This document shows positions 37,202 through 44,173 of a stretch of 44,173 nucleotides of DNA, in pieces. This stretch comes from Verrucomicrobiales bacterium. Its GTDB lineage: Bacteria; Verrucomicrobiota; Verrucomicrobiia; Limisphaerales; Palsa-1400. The notes beneath the pieces were generated by a model. The model was not told the DNA's origin and ran no database searches. It was given only the letters and a program-made list of their open reading frames with translations. The position numbers were made by a program, and so were the translations under genes. The stretch's first letter is position 1, and every line of letters starts with the position of its first letter. The stretch spans positions 1 through 44,173 of the forward strand of contig PLIU01000490.1 of assembly GCA_003140095.1 (NCBI GenBank), given 5' to 3'.

Positions 37202-37618
37202 GTGAGCAACAAGGCCGAAAGAATCGCGCGCATGGTCGGGCACGGCTCCGTCGGCGGGCTGGATCCATTTTACCAGGGTTACTTTGACTGCTTCAATCGC
37301 GGACAATTTTACGAGGCGCACGACATTCTGGAACAACTTTGGCTCAAAGACCGGCATGGGGCCAACGGCGCTTTTTACAAGGGATTGATCCAATTGGCGG
37401 GCGCCTTCGTTCACCTGCAAAAGGACCGCCTTCGTCCGTCCGCAGCCCTGTTCAAATTGGCCGGCGCGAATCTCGGCCAATACGCCGGCACCCACGAGCG
37501 CCTGGCCATGCCTACGGTCCTGGCGCTGATTGAACATTGGCTCGCCCGTCTGGAACGGGCTGCATTTCAATCCAACCCGCTCCGCTCCGAGCCGGCCCCG
37601 GTCCTGCGGCTGGAGTGA
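37202..37618 (+). CDS. DUF309 domain protein
   Basis: A protein of 138 aa from a GTG at 37202; an ATG at 37232 is an alternative. The DUF309 core is clear: FYQGYFDCFNRGQFYEAHDI, then LEQLWLKDRHGANGAFYKGL and IQLAGAFVHLQKDRL. These conserved Glu/His/Trp residues define a small helical protein of unknown function. It lies on the strand opposite its neighbours, ending nine bases before the leuD stop. An open frame extends upstream to 35945 but is antisense to the secreted protein. Confidence 0.85.
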   Translation: MSNKAERIARMVGHGSVGGLDPFYQGYFDCFNRGQFYEAHDILEQLWLKDRHGANGAFYKGLIQLAGAFVHLQKDRLRPSAALFKLAGANLGQYAGTHERLAMPTVLALIEHWLARLERAAFQSNPLRSEPAPVLRLE

Positions 37619-37627
37619 TCTCCAATG

Positions 37628-38179
37628 TCAAGCCGCCGACATCATCCCGGTCTTGCGGGCGTAGTTGAATAATCCCCCGGCATCGACCACCTGACGCACG
37701 TCGCCCAGCGGCTTGATGGCATGCACCTTTCCCGTGGCTTCAACGGTCACGGTGAGCTTGTCCAAATCCACCGTCACGACGTCGCCGGTCTGGAGCGCGT
37801 CGCAGAGACGGTCGGCGATTTCGCACGGATAAAGTTCGCCGGTGGCCACGGCATTGCGGAAGAAAATGCGGGCGAAACTCTCCGCCAGGACAGCGTGGCA
37901 GCCGGCCGAGCCGAGCGCGATGGGCGCGTGCTCCCTCGAGCTGCCGCAGCCGAAATTGCGTCCGCCCACGACGATCGGATAATCGCTGTCCATTTGCCCC
38001 GGTTTGACAAAGCGGACGGGGTAAAGGGAATCGGGCAATCCCCCCAGAGCGAAGCTGCCGAGTTTCTCGTATTCCTCCGGGATGGTGGGAACCAAGTTGA
38101 GATATTGGGCGGAAATCATCTGATCGGTGTCGATGTTATCGCGCACCACATAGACCGGTCCTGTAAAGACACTTTGCAT
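37628..38179 (-). CDS. leuD: 3-isopropylmalate dehydratase small subunit
   Basis: A protein of 183 aa, the swivel-domain subunit that pairs with LeuC to isomerise 2- to 3-isopropylmalate in leucine synthesis. Conserved blocks are VVRDNIDTDQMISAQYL, the active-site loop GGRNFGCGSSREHAP and FARIFFRNAVATGELYP. I chose the ATG at 38179 because homology starts at once (MQSVFTGPVYV). The frame stays open upstream to 38434 without recognisable content. Length is near the family norm. No leuC is seen next to it, so the large subunit must be elsewhere. Confidence 0.94.
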   Translation of the reverse strand: MQSVFTGPVYVVRDNIDTDQMISAQYLNLVPTIPEEYEKLGSFALGGLPDSLYPVRFVKPGQMDSDYPIVVGGRNFGCGSSREHAPIALGSAGCHAVLAESFARIFFRNAVATGELYPCEIADRLCDALQTGDVVTVDLDKLTVTVEATGKVHAIKPLGDVRQVVDAGGLFNYARKTGMMSAA

Positions 38180-38530
38180 GAGAATATGCTGCCGCCTTCG
38201 GGGAAGGTTATCAATGAAATTCATCATCCTGGATGATGCGAAAAAGCTGGCGATATGCCCGTAGGGATGCACACGTCGGGCCCAGCGTAAAAGAATCTGA
38301 TCAGATTTTCCAGCCAGCGTGAGCTCCCTCAGATACTCGCGCAGAATGGCAATGGAAAGGCGCAGGTGCTTCAGATCTTGTCTTTCACCGGAATTTTGGG
38401 GAATGGTGGCCAGATTCACCGTCTTGCTTTCCAAACAGTGCAGAGGATGGAGGACCTTTAGAGGGATGTTCTCGAAGGTGATAGACCGGGCGAGTTCCCG
38501 TACTTCGGCCGGGGACCGCCGCTCTGGGAT
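38180..38530. other. Gap upstream of leuD
   Basis: About 350 bases between the leuD start and the phosphatase stop. The leuD frame is open through most of it, but the deduced peptide does not resemble LeuD and begins only at a TTG. It could be a leader or a remnant. I see no gene. Confidence 0.4.
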
Positions 38531-39253
38531 TCAATGGGTTTGGGGCGCGGAGGCGATTTCCGCCTTGGCTTCCGCCAAATCGTGCTGAAAGGCCGTATTG
38601 GCCATCATCTCTCGCACAATGGCCTGGCCCAAAACCCGTCCCGCCCGCACGTCCGTTAAAAAATGATAGCCGGTCAGGACGCGATCCCAGCCGATCTGCC
38701 GGCCCAGCGCCAAAATGGCCTCGCGCCGGTCCGGGAACAATTCCGCCAGCACCAGCGCCTGGACTGTACCTACGGCGGAATGGCCGCTCGGATAGCTGAA
38801 ACTGCTTTCCGCTTTGCCAAAGGCCAGACTGGCATCCATCTGGTAAGGCCGCCGGCGCTTCCAATAATTCTTCGGCGTGTCGATGGACTCGCGGATTTCC
38901 GATCTGATCTTGGCCAGCAACGCTTCGGTTTTGGGCAATTTGCCCGGCTGAAAAATCGGGCCGATGGCCGGCGCAAAGTTGAAGATGTTCAGTTTCATGT
39001 CCTCCATGGCGCGGGCGGTTTCGGCGCTGGTCCGCGCTTTGACAACGTCGCGGCACATTTGCAGGTCCGCGGCCTCTTCCTCGGAGCCGGGCGCGGGCGG
39101 CGGCGCCAGCAAGGCCACGCCGTCGGGGTGTCCCGGCGCCAGATAGCGGTCACTCGCCCACATCGGCCACGCCAGGCAGAGCAAGAGCAAGAACGTTGGC
39201 ATAAACGGATGGCGCCGTCGGAGACCATCCGGGCATGGCACGGTGGATTTCAT
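38531..39253 (-). CDS. Class A acid phosphatase (PAP2 superfamily), secreted
   Basis: A protein of 240 aa. An export signal (PTFLLLLCLAWPMWA) follows a charged n-region. The phosphatase signature is complete: KNYWKRRRP (K-x6-RP), YPSGHSAVG, and DRVLTGYHFLTD carrying the third motif's Arg, His and Asp. Such enzymes hydrolyse phosphomonoesters in the periplasm using a His nucleophile. Similarity to PhoN-type enzymes is by motif. It lies six bases after the aminopeptidase stop and is probably co-transcribed with it. Confidence 0.9.
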   Translation of the reverse strand: MKSTVPCPDGLRRRHPFMPTFLLLLCLAWPMWASDRYLAPGHPDGVALLAPPPAPGSEEEAADLQMCRDVVKARTSAETARAMEDMKLNIFNFAPAIGPIFQPGKLPKTEALLAKIRSEIRESIDTPKNYWKRRRPYQMDASLAFGKAESSFSYPSGHSAVGTVQALVLAELFPDRREAILALGRQIGWDRVLTGYHFLTDVRAGRVLGQAIVREMMANTAFQHDLAEAKAEIASAPQTH

Positions 39254-39259
39254 ACTCGT

Positions 39260-40357
39260 TTACTTTCTTTCTTGGGTGAGATACGCGCGGAGAGCCTGGT
39301 GCCGCTCTGGCAACGGCAATTTCGCCAGGTCCCCCACCGCCGCGTAAAATTTTTCCAAGTCGCCGCCTTTGGCGCGCAGCAGGGCCTGGAAGGCGGGCAC
39401 CAGGTCGTCATAAGCGGCGACAAGGTTGAGTCGGGCGTTGTTGACCGGTTCCTCAAACCATTCGTCGTAACCGGACTTTTTCACCCCCCAGCTTTCCTTG
39501 AGTCTAAGGTAGTGGGCGCGCATTTGCGTGATGATTTCCGTCTTGCGCTGGAGTTTGGCCGCGTCCGGCAACTGGGCGTCATCATAGATTTTTTGCAATT
39601 CATCCCGCGTCCCCAGGACCAGTTTCACAAAATCGTGCTCGCGCCGCACGCCCTCCGCGAAATGTTGATAAGCGGCCGCATTGGCCGCCGCGGCGAACCA
39701 GCGTCGCACTCCCTCGTCCGCCACCATCGTGGCGAAGGCTTCATTGAAATCGGTGTCGCCCGCCACGAAGAGGCGGCGGTGAGTCAGTTCATGAAAGATG
39801 GTGTCGGCCAAATCGGCTTCCGATTCAAAGATGAAGGTGTTCAACAACGGGTCGCGGAACCACCCCAGCGTCGAATACGCCGGCACATCGCCGATGTACG
39901 TGTCCCAACCCTTCTTGTCCCAGACCGCGGCGTACCGGCGGGCCCCGTCTTCGTTGAAATAGCCGAGGTAGCTGACGCTGCCCACGATGGGGAACCACCA
40001 CGTTTTCGGCTGCAGCGATAGGCGGGGAGCGACGTTGACATTCCACACCACAAAAGGCCGGTGCAGATCGACGTATTTGAGGTAACTTCCATCGGGCTGC
40101 AGCTTGAGTTCCTGGGCGGCGAATTGGCGCAGGCGCAGGACCAGCTTCAATTGCGTCTTCAGGTTCGGGTCCGTGGCGGGGTCCTGGATCAGTTTGTCGA
40201 TGGCTGTTTGATGGGCGAGAATTTGGTATTGACCTGCCGCCAACTGCCCGTAAAAGCGAATCGTCTGGCAACCCGACAAAGCCCCAATCATCAGCAGGCA
40301 GGCGCAGCCCGGAACCAGCATGCGCCGCCGGGCGCCCTTTTTCACAAAGTTGAGCAT
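39260..40357 (-). CDS. Putative zinc aminopeptidase lipoprotein (COG4324-like)
   Basis: A protein of about 365 aa from the ATG at 40357; a TTG 12 bases upstream is less likely. A lipoprotein signal with lipobox LSGC is present (LLMIGALSGCQTIRFYGQLA). The zinc motif HELTH (in TIFHELTHRRLF) fits HExxH, and the later NEAFATMVADEGV supplies the third ligand. The conserved YFNEDGARRY and GWFRDPLLNTFI blocks match the putative aminopeptidase family PF10023. The substrate is unproven. It lies 24 bases after glnS on the same strand. Confidence 0.88.
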   Translation of the reverse strand: MLNFVKKGARRRMLVPGCACLLMIGALSGCQTIRFYGQLAAGQYQILAHQTAIDKLIQDPATDPNLKTQLKLVLRLRQFAAQELKLQPDGSYLKYVDLHRPFVVWNVNVAPRLSLQPKTWWFPIVGSVSYLGYFNEDGARRYAAVWDKKGWDTYIGDVPAYSTLGWFRDPLLNTFIFESEADLADTIFHELTHRRLFVAGDTDFNEAFATMVADEGVRRWFAAAANAAAYQHFAEGVRREHDFVKLVLGTRDELQKIYDDAQLPDAAKLQRKTEIITQMRAHYLRLKESWGVKKSGYDEWFEEPVNNARLNLVAAYDDLVPAFQALLRAKGGDLEKFYAAVGDLAKLPLPERHQALRAYLTQERK

Positions 40358-40381
40358 GGTGGCGTCCAAAACTGGCGCGCT

Positions 40382-42187
40382 TTACTTCTTTTGCATCTCC
40401 CGGGCCCAAGTGTCGCGCAAAGCGATGGTGCGATTGAAGACCAGCTTCCCGGCCGCGCTGTCAGGATCCAGCGCGAAGTAACCCAGACGCTCGAATTGAT
40501 AGTGCTGTGCCGGCGCCGCCGTTTGCAGGCTCGGTTCGCACTTGGCGGACAAAATCTCCAGCGAATGCGGGTTCAGATGCTGTTTGAAATCTCCGGCGGC
40601 GTCCGGTTCGGGCACGGTGAACAGCCGGTCATACATCCGAACTTCGGCGTCGATGGCATGCGCGGCGCTGACCCAGTGAATGGTCCCCTTGATCTTGCGG
40701 GCGGCGGTGGCGCCGCCGGTTTTGCTCTCCAAGTCGGCGATGCAACGCAATTCGATGACGTTTCCGGCGGCGTCCTTGACCACTTCGTCGCACTTGATGA
40801 TGTAGGCGTACTTGAGCCGCACCTCGCCTCCGGGACGCAGACGGAAATATTTCGGCGGCGGATTCTCCATGAAATCATCCCGGTCGATGTAAAGCGTCTG
40901 CCCGAAAGGAATTTTGCGCGTCCCCGCGTTCGGGTCTTCAGGATTGTTGACGGCATCGAGTTCCTCAACCTTGCCCTCGGGAAAATTCGTGATGACAACC
41001 TTGATCGGTCGCAGCACGGCCAGACGGCGGAGCGCGCGTTTGTTCAAATCTTCGCGGATGGCGTGTTCGAACACCGCCATATCCGTGAGGCTGATGAATT
41101 TCGTCACGCCGACCCCAATGACGAAGCTGCGCACCGCGCTCGCCGGCACGCCGCGACGGCGGATGCCGCTGAGCGTCGGCATGCGCGGGTCATCCCAGCC
41201 AGTGACGGCCTTCTCGTTGACAAGTTGGATGAGCTTGCGCTTGCTGACGATAGTGTAGCCGGGGATCAGCTTGGCGAATTCGTATTGGTGCGGCAGCGGG
41301 CGCGGGAGATTGAGGTTTTCCAGAATCCAATCGTAGAGCGGCCGATGCACCTCGAACTCCAGCGTGCAGATGCTGTGCGTGATGCCCTCCAGGTAATCGC
41401 TCAGGCAGTGGGCGAAATCATACATCGGATAGATGCACCATTGCTGGCCGGTGTGATGGTGCTCGGCATGGCGGATGCGGTAAAGGATCGGATCGCGCAG
41501 CCAGATATTGGGCGAGGCCATGTCGATCCTGGCCCGCAACGTGCGCGCGCTGTCGGGAAATTCGCCCGCCTTCATTCTCTGCAACAAATCGAGGCTTTCC
41601 GCCGCCGTGCGTGCGCGGAAAGGGCTGTCCCTTCCCGGCCGGTCCGGCGCGCCGCGATATGCTTCAGTGTCCTCCGGCGAAAGATCGCAGACGTAGGCTT
41701 TGCCCTTTTCGATCAACGCGACGGCGTAGGTGTAAATCTGCTCGAAATAATCGGAGGCATAGAACGGTTCCAGCTTCGCGCCGGCGGCGTCCGCGCCGGC
41801 CGCAGGACCAAGGTAAAAATCGGGTTGGCCTTGGCTGTCGATCGCCTTCGGCGTTGCGCCGGCCGGTTTCAATCCCAAACGATCGTCCGCCCAGTCGCGG
41901 ACCAGCCATCTGACATCGGCGAGGATGGAATCGACATATTCAGCCTCCTCCTTGGCGGGATTGGTATCGTCCATGCGCAGATTGCAGACACCTCCGAACT
42001 CACGCGCGATGCCGAAGTTGAGGCAGATTGACTTGGCGTGCCCGATATGGAGGTAGCCGTTGGGTTCGGGCGGAAAGCGCGTGTGGATGCGCGGATAGCG
42101 CCCTTGGGCCACGTGCTCCGCCACAATGTCGCGAATAAAATCCGACGGCGCGGTCGCCGCGCCTTGCTCTGGAGATGGAGTGCTCAT
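40382..42187 (-). CDS. glnS: Glutaminyl-tRNA synthetase
   Basis: A protein of 601 aa that charges tRNA-Gln directly. Class I motifs are HIGH (YLHIGHAKSICLNFGIA) and a KMSKS-like VSKRKLIQLV. The GlnRS-type start FPPEPNGYLHIG and the catalytic-core block MDDTNPAKEE are present. A beta-barrel anticodon-binding C-terminus follows. The ATG at 42187 is used; a TTG upstream is an alternative. Length matches the bacterial family. The small gene upstream ends 18 bases before it. Confidence 0.97.
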   Translation of the reverse strand: MSTPSPEQGAATAPSDFIRDIVAEHVAQGRYPRIHTRFPPEPNGYLHIGHAKSICLNFGIAREFGGVCNLRMDDTNPAKEEAEYVDSILADVRWLVRDWADDRLGLKPAGATPKAIDSQGQPDFYLGPAAGADAAGAKLEPFYASDYFEQIYTYAVALIEKGKAYVCDLSPEDTEAYRGAPDRPGRDSPFRARTAAESLDLLQRMKAGEFPDSARTLRARIDMASPNIWLRDPILYRIRHAEHHHTGQQWCIYPMYDFAHCLSDYLEGITHSICTLEFEVHRPLYDWILENLNLPRPLPHQYEFAKLIPGYTIVSKRKLIQLVNEKAVTGWDDPRMPTLSGIRRRGVPASAVRSFVIGVGVTKFISLTDMAVFEHAIREDLNKRALRRLAVLRPIKVVITNFPEGKVEELDAVNNPEDPNAGTRKIPFGQTLYIDRDDFMENPPPKYFRLRPGGEVRLKYAYIIKCDEVVKDAAGNVIELRCIADLESKTGGATAARKIKGTIHWVSAAHAIDAEVRMYDRLFTVPEPDAAGDFKQHLNPHSLEILSAKCEPSLQTAAPAQHYQFERLGYFALDPDSAAGKLVFNRTIALRDTWAREMQKK

Positions 42188-42205
42188 GTAACAATCAATC
42201 AATCA

Positions 42206-42421
42206 TTATCGGTGCATCGAATCGTAAACAGCGTCCTCCGGCGGGTCGTCGCGCATGAATTGTTCGTAAGCCGTTGCGCGCCACTCCTCATCGTCCGTCG
42301 GTTCTTCCGTCAGGACGATGATGCGTGCTTTGCCGGCCTTCGGCAATTGCGCCGCGATCTCACTGCGAATGTTGAGCACGGTGGTGCCTTTTAACTTGGT
42401 GACAAACTCTACTGCATTCAT
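42206..42421 (-). CDS. Small antitoxin-like hypothetical protein
   Basis: A protein of 71 aa. The start MNAVEFVTKLKGTTVLNIRS and the end YEQFMRDDPPEDAVYDSM have antitoxin-like character: a short beta-strand DNA-binding-like N-terminus and an acidic C-terminus. I do not know a function. It lies 18 bases upstream of glnS and may share its transcript. There is no toxin gene next to it. Confidence 0.65.
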   Translation of the reverse strand: MNAVEFVTKLKGTTVLNIRSEIAAQLPKAGKARIIVLTEEPTDDEEWRATAYEQFMRDDPPEDAVYDSMHR

Positions 42422-42498
42422 CAAAAGACGGTATCGTACCGTTCGCTACGGGTCAATCAGCGCAAATTGTATTGCTCCTGTTTAAATCTCACCTGAGG

Positions 42499-43260
42499 TC
42501 ACGGAACCGAAATGCGCAGCAGCTCCTCGGAAGTCTCCGGTTTGGGATGCGATTCCTGGCGCGCGGCGGCGGCCACTTCCGGCTTGATGGGCGCCGCCCC
42601 TTGGCCGCCCCATTGCGCACGGATGTAGTTGAGCACGATGGCGATTTCCTCATCGCTGAGATTATCCCGCCATGGCGGCATGACAATATTCCAAGTCTTG
42701 CCTCGCACCTGGATCGGCCCGTTGAGGCCGTTCAAAACGATGCGCACCAATCGCTCTCCACTGGCTGCCTGCACCCACTCCGAATCGGCCAGCGGCGGCG
42801 CGACGCCGTCCTTGCCCGCGCCGTCCTGCTGGTGGCAAGCGGCGCAAATCTTCTGGAAGATGGCGCGGCCTTTGCTCTTGGCATCGCCGCTGCCGCCCAT
42901 CACCCATCGCAGAAACGACCGCAACACCGGATCGGGCGTGGTGTAACTCAAATAAACCAGATGGTTCGAGTCGGTGAAAAAGCCCGGCGGCGAATCGAGG
43001 GACGGCGCGTTGGTCTTCAATTGTTCGCGCAGCACCGCCAGGGCGAGCGAATCCTGGCGCAAGTTTTCCATCTCCAAGTCGTTGCCGGCGGCTTTGGCCA
43101 GCGCGGCTTGGCGGTCGGCTTGCGCCTGTTGCAAGCGCTGTTGCAGGACCGTGTTTTGCGCCACAAGACTATCCAGCGCGCTCTGCCGGGCCAGGTAGGC
43201 GCCCAGGCCGCCCAAAACGCCCGCGCAAAGAATCGAGGCGATGAACGTGGTTCGGCTCAT
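42499..43260 (-). CDS. Membrane-anchored c-type cytochrome
   Basis: A protein of 253 aa. An N-terminal membrane helix (FIASILCAGVLGGLGAYLA) is followed by a Gln/Ala-rich coiled coil (VLQQRLQQAQADRQAALAKA). The cytochrome c domain has heme motif CAACH (IFQKICAACHQQDGAGKDG) and axial Met in VMPPWRDNLSDEEIAIVLNY. It should carry electrons in the periplasm. The C-terminal tail is charged. It appears as a single-gene unit, so its redox partners are not seen. Confidence 0.92.
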   Translation of the reverse strand: MSRTTFIASILCAGVLGGLGAYLARQSALDSLVAQNTVLQQRLQQAQADRQAALAKAAGNDLEMENLRQDSLALAVLREQLKTNAPSLDSPPGFFTDSNHLVYLSYTTPDPVLRSFLRWVMGGSGDAKSKGRAIFQKICAACHQQDGAGKDGVAPPLADSEWVQAASGERLVRIVLNGLNGPIQVRGKTWNIVMPPWRDNLSDEEIAIVLNYIRAQWGGQGAAPIKPEVAAAARQESHPKPETSEELLRISVP

Positions 43261-43303
43261 GGTGTCGATCTGTTGGCAGCATGCATATGATCCCGCTCCA
43301 CGC

Positions 43304-44173
43304 TCAAGCGCCGCTTTTCAATCCAAACAGTCTTTGGTGCTCCACGATGGCGTAACGGTCGGTCATGCCGGAGAGGTAATCACAAATGGCGCGGGGCCAG
43401 CCGGTTTGAGGCGCTCGCTTGCGCGAGGATTCCCCAATCTCATCGGTATGCGCCACAAAATATTGGAACAAATCCTGCAACATTTTGCCCGCGCGGTGGT
43501 TCGGCTCCGCCACGGCCGGATTGGCATAGAGATGCTGGCGCAGATACCGGCTCAATTCCGCGTTGAGCCTCCGCCGCGCCGGACTGTGACGCACCAACGG
43601 CCGGGCCTGACGCCGGACGTCATCCGCCGTCTTGACCCCCGACGCCAGAATGGCCGCTTCGCTGGTCTCGACCACGTCGCGCACCTGGCTGTCGATAATA
43701 CAACGAACGATGAAGTATCGGCGGACTTCGGCGGAGAGCGGGCCGGGTTCCGCGCGCACGGTCTCCAGCGCTTGGGCGAAAACCCGGACGTGCCGCCGCA
43801 ACTCTGCTTCCGAGAGCAAGCCGGCCTCCAACCCGTCGTCCAGATCGTGGCTGCCGTAGATGAGTTCGTCGGCCAGGTTGGCGATTTGCGCCTCCAAGGA
43901 AGGCGATTTGGCGGAGAAGCCTCGCTGCAGGCCGGGTTGGTCGTAGGAACTTTGGTGTTTGATCAATCCCTCCCGAACCTCCCAGGTCAGATTCAAACCG
44001 CGAATACCGGGATACTTCTCTTCCAGTTCCTCGACTATGCGCAAACTTTGGCGATTGTGCTCGAAGCCGCCGTGCGCGCGCATCAATTTGTTCAAGACCG
44101 CCTCGCCGCGATGGCCGAAAGGCGAGTGGCCCAGATCGTGCGCCAGCGCGATGGTCTCGGCCAGGTCCTCGTT
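43304..44173 (-). CDS. dgt: dGTP triphosphohydrolase, C-terminal part (runs off the right edge)
   Basis: About 289 residues are visible; the 5' end is beyond the window. The HD-domain motif AHDLGHSPFGHRGE is at the visible start, followed by FEHNRQSLRIV, GLNLTWEVREGLIKH, and ANLADELIYGSHDLDD with the fourth metal ligand. These are characteristic of dNTP triphosphohydrolases, which remove triphosphate from dGTP and related nucleotides. The stop is at 43304. Confidence 0.93.
   Translation of the reverse strand, partial: NEDLAETIALAHDLGHSPFGHRGEAVLNKLMRAHGGFEHNRQSLRIVEELEEKYPGIRGLNLTWEVREGLIKHQSSYDQPGLQRGFSAKSPSLEAQIANLADELIYGSHDLDDGLEAGLLSEAELRRHVRVFAQALETVRAEPGPLSAEVRRYFIVRCIIDSQVRDVVETSEAAILASGVKTADDVRRQARPLVRHSPARRRLNAELSRYLRQHLYANPAVAEPNHRAGKMLQDLFQYFVAHTDEIGESSRKRAPQTGWPRAICDYLSGMTDRYAIVEHQRLFGLKSGA

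Noticed and set aside
35945-37618. A 557-aa plus-strand protein including DUF309
   Set aside because: The first ~420 residues are antisense to the secreted DUF4185-like gene; only the last 138 residues are DUF309.
1-44173. CRISPR arrays, rRNA genes, complete insertion sequences
   Set aside because: No regularly spaced repeats, rRNA sequence or transposase gene was recognised on reading both strands.

Overview
The window looks like a chromosomal segment of a Verrucomicrobiota bacterium, probably from the Pedosphaera/Limisphaera side of the phylum. That placement is an inference from several gene types: a prepilin-like protein of the H-X9-DG kind, an ECF sigma factor with a membrane-anchored C-terminal extension, two secreted DUF4185-like proteins, and a MoxR/DUF58/transglutaminase operon. 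No rRNA is present to settle it.

Left part (1 to about 15,600) is an integrated mobile element. From the tRNA-Pro gene (15597-15673) leftwards it carries a tyrosine integrase, a convergent excisionase-like gene, a small unknown gene coupled to a MobF (TrwC-type) relaxase-helicase, a divergent TraK-like/TraL-like pair, an AlbA_2/Schlafen-like ATPase regulator, and a helicase-methylase pair. In that pair, a PLD-SNF2 helicase of 1136 aa is followed 8 bases later by an Eco57I-type DNA methylase. The methylase gene runs off the left edge and carries a one-base frameshift near 2711-2747. No type IV secretion genes are visible, so the element is an integrative mobilizable element or one end of a larger ICE. 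The helicase-methylase pair is the best candidate for an incompletely described phage-defence or restriction-like system. The element also holds structured intergenic DNA: two abutting hairpins at 6767-6897, a 33-bp direct repeat, a palindrome in the relaxase/TraK intergenic region, and tandem 13-bp repeats between the integrase and the tRNA.

Junction (15,600 to 18,500): tRNA-Pro(TGG), a histidine-kinase remnant whose phospho-acceptor His is Tyr, dnaA, and a small unknown ORF.

Right part (18,500 to 44,173) is ordinary chromosome. It holds DUF4185-like and DUF2339 proteins, a prepilin-like protein, a PQQ-propeller with EF-hands, apgM, trpS, a toxin-antitoxin remnant, the transglutaminase-DUF58-MoxR operon, a regulatory-looking intergenic region with 10-bp repeats, an ECF sigma factor, a lipoprotein, an antitoxin-like gene, a second DUF4185-like protein, a DUF309 protein, leuD, an acid phosphatase, an aminopeptidase lipoprotein, glnS, a small antitoxin-like gene, a membrane-anchored cytochrome c, and the C-terminal part of a dGTPase that runs off the right edge.
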